Shown here: positions 8,654-17,616 of the stretch, one piece after another
How positions within the stretch are numbered: the stretch's first letter is position 1
Layout: each line of letters starts with the position of its first letter
Source of the DNA: Clostridiaceae bacterium
GTDB taxonomy: Bacteria > Bacillota > Clostridia > Peptostreptococcales > Tindalliaceae
DNA length: 64,000 bases
Direction: 5' to 3'
Assembly: GCA_011390155.1 (NCBI GenBank)
Contig: JAABSW010000009.1
Coordinates: forward strand, 1 to 64,000
Made by a program: the position numbers and the translations under genes
The notes under the pieces: generated by a model
What the model was told of the DNA's origin: nothing
Seen by the model: only the letters and a program-made list of their open reading frames with translations
The model's database searches: none

Positions 8654-9124
8654 ATGACAAACACTGTAAAAGTTGGCATTGCATCGATCGTGGCCATCAT
8701 TTTTTCAGCGGTCTTATACCTGGAGACATTAACAATGTCCCGTGCCGCTTACCAACTTCCAAGGATCCTCATTGTGATCATCATTCTACTGGCCATGGCA
8801 ATGTTTGCAGAGGAATACTACAAATCAAAGAAAAAGAAGAGCCAAGGTACTGAGGAGGCTGTTGTAAAACAACCAGAGGATAAATACGACAAAATTCATT
8901 ATGACCGGATTGCCGTTTTTGTGGGTGCCATCACGGTCTACATTTTCAGTATCAAGATTCTGGGGTATTTCATCGTTACCCCCCTCTTCATTATTGGTAT
9001 TTTCAGGTACCTAAAATCGGTTAAAATGACAACGGCCCTCATTATTGCTGTTGGATTTACTGGTTTTATATACATGCTGTTTATCAGATTTCTTCATTTA
9101 CCCATTCCCATTACCATGTTTTAA
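8654..9124 (+). CDS. tctB: TctB family small permease subunit
   Basis: The 156-residue integral membrane protein is the small subunit of the tripartite tricarboxylate transporter. About four hydrophobic segments are visible: two near residues 7-25 and 33-50, then a charged cytoplasmic loop rich in Lys/Glu, then two near 90-110 and 120-150. The sequence is weakly conserved in this family, so the call depends on length, membrane pattern and position between tctC and tctA. The ribosome binding site is CAGGAGG. The overlapping frame at 8623 is a shadow. Confidence 0.85.
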   Translation: MTNTVKVGIASIVAIIFSAVLYLETLTMSRAAYQLPRILIVIIILLAMAMFAEEYYKSKKKKSQGTEEAVVKQPEDKYDKIHYDRIAVFVGAITVYIFSIKILGYFIVTPLFIIGIFRYLKSVKMTTALIIAVGFTGFIYMLFIRFLHLPIPITMF

Positions 9125-9143
9125 GGAGGTGAAATAGAAACCC

Positions 9144-10640
9144 ATGGAATATTTAATGCTTGGATTAAACAACGTAATGACATTCATGAACCTTGCTGCC
9201 ATTGTTGTAGGTACTGCATTAGGCCTTTTTGTTGGTGCAATGCCTGGTTTGTCAGCAACCATGGCCATCGCCATATTGCTGCCACTGACATTTTCTTTGC
9301 CAACTGCCACGGGTATCAGCATGTTGGCCTCCTTGTATTTGGGAGCCATGTATGGTGGTTCAATCGCAGCGATTCTCATTAGAACCCCAGGAACACCTGC
9401 AGCAGCAGCGACGGTGCTCGATGGGTACCCAATGGCACAACAGGGAAGAGCCGGAAAGGCGTTGGGTGTTTCTCTATTCGCTTCCCTTGTTGGCGGCGTG
9501 ATTAGCTCCATTGCTTTATTGACAGTGGCCCCTGTTTTGGGAAGTGTGGCGCTGAAGTTTGGCCCTGTGCAATTGTTTGCCGTAGCGGTGCTGGGCATTA
9601 CCATTATCGGTTCACTTTCACAGGGTTCCACCATCAAAGGCTTATTATCCGGGGTTTTGGGATTACTGCTGGCACTGGTGGGCATGGACCCGGTCACAGG
9701 AAGTGCACGTTTTACCTTTGGCATGATTAACCTGTATTCGGGGATTTCCTTTACGGTTGCTTTAATTGGTCTTTTCTCAATTCCACAGGCCATCAGACTC
9801 ATTGAGAAAGATCAAAAAGTGATTACACAAGTAAACAAATTCAAAGACAGAATGTTACCAACCATGAAAGAAATTAAACAGATCATAGTCACCGTTATTC
9901 GCGGTAGTATTATCGGGATCTTTACGGGGATTATTCCTGGAACAGGTGGAGATACGGCCTGTTGGTTCAGTTACAATGAGGCAAAACGATTTTCCAAAAA
10001 CAAAGCCAACTTTGGTAAAGGGGCCATTGAAGGGGTGGCAGCTGCTGAATCTGCCAATAACGCAGTTGTTGGAGGCGCTTTAATTCCAACATTAACCCTG
10101 GGCATTCCTGGAAGTTCAGCCACTGCGGTGCTGATGGGATCATTAATGGTGCATGGCATTATGCCGGGGCCCACACTCATGACAGAATATGCAGATGTTA
10201 CCTACACGCTGATTTGGGCTTTACTTCTTGCCAATGTCGCCCTGTTCTTTGTTGGGTTGTTATTTACTCGATTGGCTGTAAATGTCGTTAAAATTCCCAA
10301 TCATGTACTGGCGCCGATTATTGTCATTTTATGTGTCATTGGTTCCTTTGCCATTAACAATAGCTTCTTTGAAGTTTATTTAATGCTCATCTTTGGTTTG
10401 CTGGGTTACTTGATGGACAAAATCGGCATGCCCACTGCGCCCATGGTGGTTGGACTTATTTTAGGGTTTATGCTGAACATGAGCCTGTACCAGTCGTTGT
10501 TAATTGGAAGAGGCAGCTGGATGATTTTTCTCCAAAACCCCATTTCAGCAATCCTGCTTCTTGTAGCATTGTTTTCAGTTATCCAATCAACCCCGTTGTT
10601 TGGATGGATAAAGAAAAAAATCGTTGCAAGTAAAATCTAA
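9144..10640 (+). CDS. tctA: TctA family large permease subunit
   Basis: The large channel-forming subunit of the TTT transporter, 498 residues with about 11-12 membrane segments. Family signatures are GAMPGLSATMAIAILLPLTF near residue 32, LYLGAMYGGSIAAILIRTPGTPAAAAT near 65-90, and the second half-repeat GIIPGTGGDTACWFSYNEAKR near 265 with GGALIPTLTLGIPGSSATAVLMG near 310. These glycine/proline loops are thought to line the transport path. It is preceded by TAAGGAGGTGAAA. With tctC and tctB it forms a complete importer inside the acid-sugar operon. Confidence 0.96.
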   Translation: MEYLMLGLNNVMTFMNLAAIVVGTALGLFVGAMPGLSATMAIAILLPLTFSLPTATGISMLASLYLGAMYGGSIAAILIRTPGTPAAAATVLDGYPMAQQGRAGKALGVSLFASLVGGVISSIALLTVAPVLGSVALKFGPVQLFAVAVLGITIIGSLSQGSTIKGLLSGVLGLLLALVGMDPVTGSARFTFGMINLYSGISFTVALIGLFSIPQAIRLIEKDQKVITQVNKFKDRMLPTMKEIKQIIVTVIRGSIIGIFTGIIPGTGGDTACWFSYNEAKRFSKNKANFGKGAIEGVAAAESANNAVVGGALIPTLTLGIPGSSATAVLMGSLMVHGIMPGPTLMTEYADVTYTLIWALLLANVALFFVGLLFTRLAVNVVKIPNHVLAPIIVILCVIGSFAINNSFFEVYLMLIFGLLGYLMDKIGMPTAPMVVGLILGFMLNMSLYQSLLIGRGSWMIFLQNPISAILLLVALFSVIQSTPLFGWIKKKIVASKI

Positions 10641-10659
10641 TATAATAAAAGAAAGTTAG

Positions 10660-11754
10660 GTGACAATGATGGAAATGATGAAAGGTTTAGTGGCGTACCC
10701 CGATGGCCATTTGGCTCTGGAAGAAGTGCCAGTACCAAAACTGGGTGATAATCCCTATGCACCAAATGATGTACTGGTGGAGGTTCAATACTGCGGGATC
10801 TGTGGCAGTGACGTTCATAAGTGGAAATCTGACAAAAAAGATGTACAGACTGCACCTAAAAAGAATGTGGCGGGCCATGAAATCGTCAGCGTGGTGAAAG
10901 AAGTGGGCCCTGCTGTTACCAAAGTAAAACCCGGTGACCGGGTAGTACATGAAATTGTTACTTTTTACTGTGGCCATTGCCCCAACTGTCTGGAAGGCAG
11001 GTTCAATATCTGCAACACATTACCACCCATGGAAGGCAGAGCCCACTTTATGACAGGTGGGGGTTTTGCCAAATACACCGTGTGGCCGGAACAACAACTG
11101 CATGTTTTGCCTGACAATATCACTGACCGGGAAGCAGTGCTCATTGAGCCAACGGCAGGTTCAGTGCACAGCATTATTACAAGAATGGGGATCAAGGCAG
11201 GTGAATCGGTGGCAATTCTGGGCCCTGGAGCTCGTGGTATTCTTATGGCCCAGGTATGCCAGGCAATAGGCGCCGGCCCCATTTTCATGAGCGGCCTTGA
11301 ACGGGACAGTAGTTACAGATTGGAAATGGCCAAAAAATTGGGAACGGATACTGTGATTAACGTGGATAAAGAGGACATTCGAAAAATCATAGCAGAGAAG
11401 ACCAATGGTGTCGGCGTTGACAATGTGCTGGAAAACACGGGTTCTGTAGAACCCATTGCTGAGTCTCTGGACATTGTGCGTAAAGGCGGCAAGGTGCTTT
11501 GGGCCGGCGGAGGCATACGCGGTGGCATTCATGCGCCTGTTGACACACATAAAATAATCGTAAAAGAAATCACCATTTATGGTGAGATATCACAGATCCC
11601 TTATGACTGGAAAACAGCGATTCATCTTGTGAAAAAAGGAGCAGTACAGTTAAAGCCCCTGGTAACCCACGTGTATGACCTGGAAAACTGGGAAGACGGG
11701 TTTGACCTGGCTGCCACAAGTGCAGAATGCATGAGAGTGGCAATCAAACCGTAA
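10660..11754 (+). CDS. Zinc-dependent medium-chain alcohol dehydrogenase
   Basis: An NAD(P)-dependent dehydrogenase of the sorbitol/threonine dehydrogenase type, likely oxidising a secondary hydroxyl of the operon's substrate. Catalytic zinc ligands are seen in YCGICGSDVHK (Cys near 40) and GHEIVSVVKEVG (His-Glu near 70). The structural zinc site is the four-cysteine cluster in CGHCPNCLEGRFNIC (about 105-120). The cofactor loop is GPGARG near 190. The start is unsure: GTG 10660 is the track's choice, while ATG 10666 or 10675 are possible. The ribosome binding site is weak (TTAGGTGA) compared with its neighbours, hinting at coupling to or lower translation than tctA. Confidence 0.9.
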   Translation: MTMMEMMKGLVAYPDGHLALEEVPVPKLGDNPYAPNDVLVEVQYCGICGSDVHKWKSDKKDVQTAPKKNVAGHEIVSVVKEVGPAVTKVKPGDRVVHEIVTFYCGHCPNCLEGRFNICNTLPPMEGRAHFMTGGGFAKYTVWPEQQLHVLPDNITDREAVLIEPTAGSVHSIITRMGIKAGESVAILGPGARGILMAQVCQAIGAGPIFMSGLERDSSYRLEMAKKLGTDTVINVDKEDIRKIIAEKTNGVGVDNVLENTGSVEPIAESLDIVRKGGKVLWAGGGIRGGIHAPVDTHKIIVKEITIYGEISQIPYDWKTAIHLVKKGAVQLKPLVTHVYDLENWEDGFDLAATSAECMRVAIKP

Positions 11755-11784
11755 GAAAGATCAGTGCAGTAAGGAGGAATTGGT

Positions 11785-13053
11785 ATGAGTTCCATCGATC
11801 TTTTACTTGATCCAATACCGATTCCACGGATGGTAAAAGTGGAACAAACTTTCACAAGGCCAAAAGTGGATGATGTTGAAGTGGAACTGGCACATAAAAT
11901 GAACCTGAGACAGGTGACATCAGGCATTACGCCAGGCATGAAAATAGCGGTTGCAGTGGGAAGCAGAGGCGTCAGCCAGCTTCCCCTGATGGTGAAAACC
12001 ATCATTAGGCTTATTAAGGATGCGGGAGGAGAACCCTTCATCCTTCCCTGCATGGGAAGTCATGGGGGTGCCACCGCAGAGGGCCAGCGGGACATGCTCA
12101 TTGGCATGGGCATCGAAGAAGCGTATGTGGGTGCACCCATCCGTGCCACCATGGAAACAGTGGTGGTAGGCACTTCAGTAAATGGGTTGCCTGCCAACAT
12201 TGACAAATATGCCTACGAAGCTGACGGCATTGTGATCATTAACCGGATTAAACCCCATGTTGCCTTTCGAGGCCCATTTGAAAGCGGGTTAATGAAGATG
12301 GTGACCATTGGTCTGGGAAAACAGAAGGGTGCAGATATTTGTCACGAGCTGGGGTTTGGTAAAATGGCAGAAAATATTCCTGCCATTGGCCGAGTCACCA
12401 TAGAAAAAACCAACATACTCTTTGCTGTGGGTGTTCTGGAAAATGCTTACCATGAAGTATGTCAGGTGGACGTACTGATGAAAGAAGAAATAGAAACCCA
12501 TGAACCCGCGTTGCAGGAAAAAGCCAAAGAATTGGCCCCCAGGCTGTATTTTGATCAACTGGATGTGCTGATCATTGATGAAATTGGTAAGGACATCAGC
12601 GGTACAGGTTTTGATACCAACATGGTGGGGCGCTATCACACACCCTACGCCAGTGGCGGACCCAGCATTACCAAAATGGCTGTGCTGGACATAACCGATA
12701 AGTCCCATGGCAATGGTAACGGGCTGGGAATCCTGGATTTTACTACAAAAAGAGCCTATGATAAATTCGTTTTCGAGATGACTTATCCAAATTCCCTGAC
12801 ATCCACGGTGCCCATGAGTGTAAAAATACCCATGGTGCTTAAGAATGACCGTCAGGCCATACAGGCAGCCATTAAAACATGCAACATACTTGATAAAACA
12901 CAAGTCAGAATGGCCCGGATTAAAAACACTGTGGCAGTGGCTGAAATTCAGGTGTCTGAAAACCTGCTAAGGGAAGTGGAAAAATGTGAATATATGAACG
13001 CCGTCAGTGATCCTAACCACTGGGTGTTTGATGAGGATGGTAATCTGTTGTAG
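11785..13053 (+). CDS. LarA-like nickel-pincer racemase/epimerase (DUF2088)
   Basis: A 422-residue protein of the lactate racemase N-terminal-domain family. LarA and its homologues use a nickel pincer nucleotide to invert the alpha-hydroxyl of 2-hydroxy acids. Motifs are PCMGSHGGATAEGQ near residue 90, where the histidine fits a catalytic position, and INRIKPHVAFRGPFESGLMKM near 155-175 with conserved His and Lys. In an acid-sugar operon it would be expected to epimerise C2 of the substrate. The cofactor makers larB, larC and larE are not in the window. The substrate is not lactate by context, but this is inference. Ribosome binding site AAGGAGG. Confidence 0.8.
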   Translation: MSSIDLLLDPIPIPRMVKVEQTFTRPKVDDVEVELAHKMNLRQVTSGITPGMKIAVAVGSRGVSQLPLMVKTIIRLIKDAGGEPFILPCMGSHGGATAEGQRDMLIGMGIEEAYVGAPIRATMETVVVGTSVNGLPANIDKYAYEADGIVIINRIKPHVAFRGPFESGLMKMVTIGLGKQKGADICHELGFGKMAENIPAIGRVTIEKTNILFAVGVLENAYHEVCQVDVLMKEEIETHEPALQEKAKELAPRLYFDQLDVLIIDEIGKDISGTGFDTNMVGRYHTPYASGGPSITKMAVLDITDKSHGNGNGLGILDFTTKRAYDKFVFEMTYPNSLTSTVPMSVKIPMVLKNDRQAIQAAIKTCNILDKTQVRMARIKNTVAVAEIQVSENLLREVEKCEYMNAVSDPNHWVFDEDGNLL

Positions 13054-13076
13054 CGGGATAAGAAGGAGTTGAGTTT

Positions 13077-14741
13077 GTGGGCAAGGGTGAGAATATACGT
13101 AGTCATGCGGTAACGGAAGGTAGTGACCGTGCAGCCAGTCGGGCACTGTTTTTTGCCACCGGATTAACACGCAGTCAATTGGATCAGCCCCTGGTGGCAG
13201 TGGTCAATTGTTGGAACGAAGTGGTACCGGGATGCGTTCCGCAACGCCAGGTAGCTGAATATGTTAAAAAAGGTATTCGGGAAGCTGGCGGAACAGCCAT
13301 GGAGTTCAACACCATTGGGGTGTGTGACGGAATCGCCCAGGGACACGAAGGCATGAAATACTCCCTGCCCAGCAGGGAAATCATTGCTTACTCCATCGAA
13401 ATCATGCTCCAGGCCCATCAATTTGATGCAGCTGTCTTTCTTTCCAGCTGCGATAAAATAACCCCAGGAATGCTAATGGCGGCAGCCCGGGTGAACATTC
13501 CCTCCATTTTTGTGCCGCCCGGTATTATGCATGCCGGCGAACATAAAGGACAAAAATTGACATTATCCCTTATGCGAGAGTTCATCGGAAAACAACAGTC
13601 AGGTCAGATGACCCTGGAAGAACTGCACGAAATTGAAGAGAAGGCCTGTCCCTCAGTGGGCAGTTGTGCCATGATGGGTACTGCCAATACCATGAACTGT
13701 CTTTGTGAGGTTTTGGGCATGGCAATGCCACTCACAGCTACATCCTTTGCCGGTTCCAGGGAAAAGTTGATGGAGGGTGAAGTGGCTGGGAAAAAAATAA
13801 TGGAATTATTCAAGCATGATACCAAGCCCTCGGACATTATGAAATCCGCTTCCTTTGACAACGCCATCAAGTTTGTCATGGCCATTGGGGGGTCAACCAA
13901 TTCAGTGCTTCACATACCGGCCATTGCCAATGAGTTGGGCATAGAATTGAATCATGAAGCTTTTGACAAGTGTTCACACATTCCCTATGTGGCAAAGATC
14001 AACCCTTCCGGACCACGGCCAGTGGAAGATTTTCACGCAGCAGGAGGCGTGCCTGCAGTGCTCAAATCATTACAGGATTACCTTCATACAGACCTGGTCA
14101 CTGTATCGGGCAAAACCATTGGAGAAGTGGCAGACCAGGCTGTCTGGAGTGACCTGGAAATGATCAGGCCGGCACAAAAACCAATAGCAGTGGACAGTGC
14201 TTTAAGGGTTTTATGGGGGAATTTAGCTCCTGATGGAGCCATTGTAAAGAAATCTGCCGTTGCTGAAAACATGCAGGTGCATAAAGGCCCTGCGGTTGTG
14301 TTTGACAGCATGGAAAACGCCATTGAGGCGGTGAAGAAAAAGGAAATTGAACCTGGCTCTGTCATTGTCATACGATACGAAGGTCCCACAGGGGGGCCGG
14401 GCATGAGGGAAATGCAGGCGATCACTGCCATGCTAATGGGTACTGGCCTGGCGGAGAGCACTGCCCTGGTCACTGACGGCAGGTTTTCCGGTTCCACACG
14501 TGGCCCTTGCATCGGACATGTGTCTCCGGAAGCAGCCCTGGGTGGTCCCATTGGATTGGTGGAAAATGGCGATCTTATTGAAATCGATATTCCAGGTGGA
14601 AAACTGTCGGTTTTCATTTCCGATGAAGAAATCAAGAAACGAAAAGAGTCCTGGAAACCCCTCATAAAACATCATGGTGGCGTTTTGGGACTATATGAAA
14701 AGGTGAAGCCCCAGGCAAAAAACGGGGCTGTATGGGAATAA
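13077..14741 (+). CDS. IlvD/Edd family dehydratase
   Basis: An iron-sulfur dehydratase of the dihydroxy-acid / phosphogluconate dehydratase family, which removes water from a 2,3-dihydroxy acid to give a 2-keto-3-deoxy acid. The three cluster cysteines lie in VVNCWNEVVPGC (about residue 45), SSCDKITPG (about 125) and SVGSCAMMGTANTM (about 195). DGRFSGSTRGPCIGHVSPEA near 470 is the substrate and metal loop. It starts at GTG after GAAGGAG. The 554 residues match IlvD length. Its place between a LarA-like protein and UxaA subunits argues for an acid-sugar substrate rather than branched-chain amino acid synthesis. Confidence 0.88.
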   Translation: MGKGENIRSHAVTEGSDRAASRALFFATGLTRSQLDQPLVAVVNCWNEVVPGCVPQRQVAEYVKKGIREAGGTAMEFNTIGVCDGIAQGHEGMKYSLPSREIIAYSIEIMLQAHQFDAAVFLSSCDKITPGMLMAAARVNIPSIFVPPGIMHAGEHKGQKLTLSLMREFIGKQQSGQMTLEELHEIEEKACPSVGSCAMMGTANTMNCLCEVLGMAMPLTATSFAGSREKLMEGEVAGKKIMELFKHDTKPSDIMKSASFDNAIKFVMAIGGSTNSVLHIPAIANELGIELNHEAFDKCSHIPYVAKINPSGPRPVEDFHAAGGVPAVLKSLQDYLHTDLVTVSGKTIGEVADQAVWSDLEMIRPAQKPIAVDSALRVLWGNLAPDGAIVKKSAVAENMQVHKGPAVVFDSMENAIEAVKKKEIEPGSVIVIRYEGPTGGPGMREMQAITAMLMGTGLAESTALVTDGRFSGSTRGPCIGHVSPEAALGGPIGLVENGDLIEIDIPGGKLSVFISDEEIKKRKESWKPLIKHHGGVLGLYEKVKPQAKNGAVWE

Positions 14742-14756
14742 CAAGGAGGGCTGCGC

Positions 14757-15035
14757 ATGCCGACTGTTGACGCGATAGTGATCAGTGAAAAAGACAGTGT
14801 TGCCACGGCACTGAGGTCGATACAAACAGGAGAAAATATTCAATTGAAGGTGTCAGATAAAAGCTATGAGATTGTCATATTGACTGATATACCGATTTTC
14901 CATAAAGTGGCACTTCATGAAATCGGGCAAGGTGAGAAAATCTACAAATATGGTGAAGTCATTGGTGAAGCGGTTTCGCGAATAAAAGCAGGGGAACATG
15001 TCCATTCGCACAACACTGTTACCTTAAGGGGGTGA
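14757..15035 (+). CDS. UxaA-type dehydratase small subunit (SAF domain)
   Basis: A 92-residue protein made of one SAF domain, equal to the N-terminal domain of altronate dehydratase. The pattern PIFHKVALHEIGQGEKIYKYGEVIG followed by IKAGEHVHSHN is diagnostic; the histidines probably help bind the metal or substrate at the interface with the large subunit. It ends 4 bases before the next gene, which holds the rest of the enzyme, so the two probably form one complex. Ribosome binding site AAGGAGG. Confidence 0.88.
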   Translation: MPTVDAIVISEKDSVATALRSIQTGENIQLKVSDKSYEIVILTDIPIFHKVALHEIGQGEKIYKYGEVIGEAVSRIKAGEHVHSHNTVTLRG

Positions 15036-15039
15036 ACAC

Positions 15040-16197
15040 ATGACATTTATGGGCTATCAACGTTCTAATGGAACGGTGGGGATCAGAAATCACGTATTAA
15101 TTTTGCCAACAGTGTCGTGTTCAACAGAAACGGCCCGTATTATTGCCGGCCAGGTGAAAGGAGCTGTTACCTTTCAAAATCAACAGGGGTGCGGGCAAAT
15201 GGGTGCTGACGCCAAGCGTACCATTGATATATTGATTGCACTGGGAAGTCATCCAAACATCAGCGGCGTGGTTGTCGTAGGATTAGGTTGTGAAACAGCA
15301 CAGCCTCACAAAGTGGCTGAAGAAATCGCTAAAAGTGGAAAACCTGTAAAAACCACTGTGATTCAGGAAGAAGGCGGTACACTGGGGGCCATCACCAAAG
15401 GCATTCGATACGCAACAGAAATGGCGCTGGCGGCTTCCATGGAAGAAAAGGTGCCCTGCGACGTATCAGAATTAATCGTGGCATTGGAATGTGGAGGTTC
15501 TGACCCAACCTCCGGGGTAGCTTCCAACCCCAGCATGGGATATGCCAGTGATTTGCTGGTGGCAGCAGGTGGCACCACCATATTGAGTGAAACCACAGAA
15601 TTTATTGGTGCCGAACATGTGCTTGCAGCACGTGCGGCGGATGAAGAAGTGGCAAATGATATTATGAACATTGTTCACCGGCTTGAAAAATCTACCAAAG
15701 AGCGTGGAGAAGACTTGCGGGGAGGGAACCCGTCCCCTGGTAATATTGCAGGCGGTATCACAACCATTGAGGAAAAGTCCCTTGGGTGCATCAATAAAGG
15801 AGGGTCTTCCCCCGCAGTGGAAGTGGTGGAATATGGGGAAAAACCAAGGCGCAAAGGATTGGTGATCATGGATTCCCCGGGTTTTGACATTGATTCCATT
15901 GTTGGTATGGTAGCCGGCGGTGCACAAATGTGCGTCTTTACCACAGGACTTGGGACACCGGTTGGCAATGGATTGGTTCCCGTTATTAAACTGACGGGAA
16001 ATTCCATGACCTACGAAAAGATGAAGGATAACATTGACATCAACGCCGGCGTTATTTTGGATGGCGGTAAGACCGTGGAAGAAGTTGGCCAGGAAGTCTA
16101 TGATGAAATGCTGCGGGTTGCCAATGGTAAAACAACAAAAGCAGAAATATTTGGATTCAGCGAGTTTGGTGTTTGGCGCTGCGGAACCAGCGTTTGA
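15040..16197 (+). CDS. UxaA family dehydratase large subunit
   Basis: A 385-residue catalytic subunit of the altronate/galactarate dehydratase family, which dehydrates acid sugars to 2-keto-3-deoxy acids using iron. The opening GYQRSNGTVGIRN is the family signature. NQQGCGQMG near residue 50, GLGCETAQP near 90, ALECGGSDPTSGVASNP near 155 and the cysteine-rich loops fit the metal site. The sugar acid is not deducible; a C4 or C6 acid is possible. Translation is likely coupled to the SAF-domain gene just upstream (GGGGTGA overlapping its stop). Confidence 0.9.
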   Translation: MTFMGYQRSNGTVGIRNHVLILPTVSCSTETARIIAGQVKGAVTFQNQQGCGQMGADAKRTIDILIALGSHPNISGVVVVGLGCETAQPHKVAEEIAKSGKPVKTTVIQEEGGTLGAITKGIRYATEMALAASMEEKVPCDVSELIVALECGGSDPTSGVASNPSMGYASDLLVAAGGTTILSETTEFIGAEHVLAARAADEEVANDIMNIVHRLEKSTKERGEDLRGGNPSPGNIAGGITTIEEKSLGCINKGGSSPAVEVVEYGEKPRRKGLVIMDSPGFDIDSIVGMVAGGAQMCVFTTGLGTPVGNGLVPVIKLTGNSMTYEKMKDNIDINAGVILDGGKTVEEVGQEVYDEMLRVANGKTTKAEIFGFSEFGVWRCGTSV

Positions 16198-16224
16198 TGT
16201 AACATCGATATCTCCCCCTTTACA

Positions 16225-16267
16225 TGAACCGGACAATGGCCAGGATCAACGGCTGCTGTCCGGTTCA
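16225..16267 (+). other. Strong intergenic hairpin before the hydroxyacid dehydrogenase gene
   Basis: TGAACCGGACA (16225-16235) pairs perfectly with TGTCCGGTTCA (16257-16267), an 11-base-pair stem. There is no T-run after it, so it may act as a processing or stability element that uncouples the last gene of the operon from the others. It is followed by AAGAATCCTGTTATAT, a near match to the dispersed motif seen elsewhere. Confidence 0.65.
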
Positions 16268-16359
16268 GCAGTTAAGAATCCTGTTATATGGAGATTGGCA
16301 CATTACATGGGATTGTACTATCGCTAAGAGGAGCAATCAAAAAGAGAGGATGTGATTTT

Positions 16360-17349
16360 GTGGGAAAAATAAAAGTATTTGTCACAAGTCAATTTCCTGA
16401 AGAAGCAATGCAATTATTGGGCACGCACTATGACCTTGTGATGAAACCTCAAAATGAGCAACTGTCAAAAGAAGCATTAATTCAAAAAGCAGCAGGATGC
16501 AAAGCGATCCTCGTTTCTGGCACAAGAATCGATTCGGAAATATGTGAAGCCATTAAATCTCATTGCCAGATTATCACCTGTTCTGGAGTCGGTTATGACA
16601 ACGTGGATGTTGAGGCAGCGACACGCAGTGGAATTTTGGTAACGCATAACCCAAGGGTAGTCACCGATGCAACAGCTGACTTAACATGGGGACTGCTTAT
16701 GGCGGTTTCAAGACGGATTGTTGAGGGGGATGGCTTTGTACGCAGCGGAAACAAGCAGTGGGGTCCGAGTAATCTATTGGGAGTACAGGTAAGTGGAAAA
16801 ACCCTGGGAATCATTGGTGCCGGACGCATCGGTACAGCTGTTGCAAAGCGCGGGATAGGCTTTAATATGCGTATACTCTATACAGGAAGAACACCCAAGG
16901 AAGCGTTTGAAAAAGTAACAGAGGGTGCTTATGTCAGCAAAGAGGTCTTGTTTAGTGAGTCCGACTTCATCTCGGTTCACCTGCCTCTCAATGCATCAAC
17001 GCATCATTATGTTGGGGTTGAAGAACTGAACATGATGAAAAAACATGCTATCCTGATCAATACATCAAGAGGTCCTGTCATTGATGAAACTGCACTGATT
17101 TCTGCGTTGAAAAATCAATTAATAGGAGGAGCCGGACTTGATGTGTTTGAACACGAGCCAAATGTTAACATTGGGTTGGCTTCATTGGATAACGTGGTTA
17201 TGACTCCCCATATAGGCACTGCAACCCTTGAGACAAGAATAAGAATGGGAGAGCTGTGTGCGCAAAAAATAGGTGAGGCCCTGGAAGGACGCATTCCCAC
17301 TGATTGCCTTAACCCCACCGCATTGTCTAACCGTGTGTCCAGCATCTGA
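16360..17349 (+). CDS. D-2-hydroxyacid dehydrogenase (NAD-dependent)
   Basis: A member of the phosphoglycerate/glyoxylate-hydroxypyruvate reductase family that interconverts 2-keto acids and D-2-hydroxy acids. I chose GTG at 16360 (GAGAGGATG site; begins MGKIKVFVTSQ) rather than the ATG at 16288. The NAD loop is GIIGAGRIG near residue 150. The catalytic Arg is in INTSRGPVIDE near 230, the Glu in DVFEHEP near 262 and the His in TPHIGTATLETR near 283. At 329 residues it is of normal length. It closes the acid-sugar cluster and may reduce a keto acid made by the dehydratases. Confidence 0.9.
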   Translation: MGKIKVFVTSQFPEEAMQLLGTHYDLVMKPQNEQLSKEALIQKAAGCKAILVSGTRIDSEICEAIKSHCQIITCSGVGYDNVDVEAATRSGILVTHNPRVVTDATADLTWGLLMAVSRRIVEGDGFVRSGNKQWGPSNLLGVQVSGKTLGIIGAGRIGTAVAKRGIGFNMRILYTGRTPKEAFEKVTEGAYVSKEVLFSESDFISVHLPLNASTHHYVGVEELNMMKKHAILINTSRGPVIDETALISALKNQLIGGAGLDVFEHEPNVNIGLASLDNVVMTPHIGTATLETRIRMGELCAQKIGEALEGRIPTDCLNPTALSNRVSSI

Positions 17350-17510
17350 TTTGCTCTGATAAGAGCCTTCCACATTACATTCCATGCATTAGGCAACCAT
17401 TTTTCTTCAGACATTTCACCAAGTTCATTGTAAAATAATATGAAGCGAAAGAAAACGTGGGTGGTCTGCGAGTCTTGTCGATGTAGTTCAGATGACGTAT
17501 GGGTGGTAAA

Positions 17511-17603
17511 ATGGAGTTTGTTGGTTTGTTAGCTCCTATTGCTTTTGTCTTTGCTCTGGGAGCATTGGACCAGGTGAGTACATTGAAAAAAGAAGTGGAA
17601 TGA
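17511..17603 (+). CDS. Small membrane protein, possibly a truncated copy
   Basis: This 30-residue frame (MEFVGLLAPIAFVFALG start) has one hydrophobic segment followed by QVSTLKKEVE and a stop. A GGGTGG site precedes it. The last part, GTxxATTGAAAAAAGAAGTGGAATG, is nearly the same DNA as 22777-22803, where the coil continues as CLKDEKDSLKKK. Here it stops at TGA exactly where the two copies diverge and the dispersed motif begins, so this is probably a gene cut short by rearrangement. Such short membrane-plus-coil proteins are common in Clostridia; the function is unknown. Confidence 0.5.
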   Translation: MEFVGLLAPIAFVFALGALDQVSTLKKEVE

Positions 17604-17605
17604 TG

Positions 17606-17616
17606 ATCCTGTTTAT
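17606..17616 (+). repeat. Dispersed motif ATCCTGTTTAT (copy 1)
   Basis: Exact 11-mer copy, three bases after the stop of the truncated small-protein ORF and at the point where that copy departs from its relative at 22.8 kb. See the finding on this motif. Confidence 0.7.

Noticed and set aside
9098-9802. Reverse ORF of 234 aa inside tctA
   Set aside because: It is antisense to a clear TctA gene; composition (Pro/Ala/Thr rich) is typical of a shadow frame.
13077-14741. Branched-chain amino acid enzyme IlvD as such
   Set aside because: Sequence fits the IlvD/Edd family, but no other ilv or leu gene is near and the operon is for acid sugars, so a biosynthetic call is not supported.
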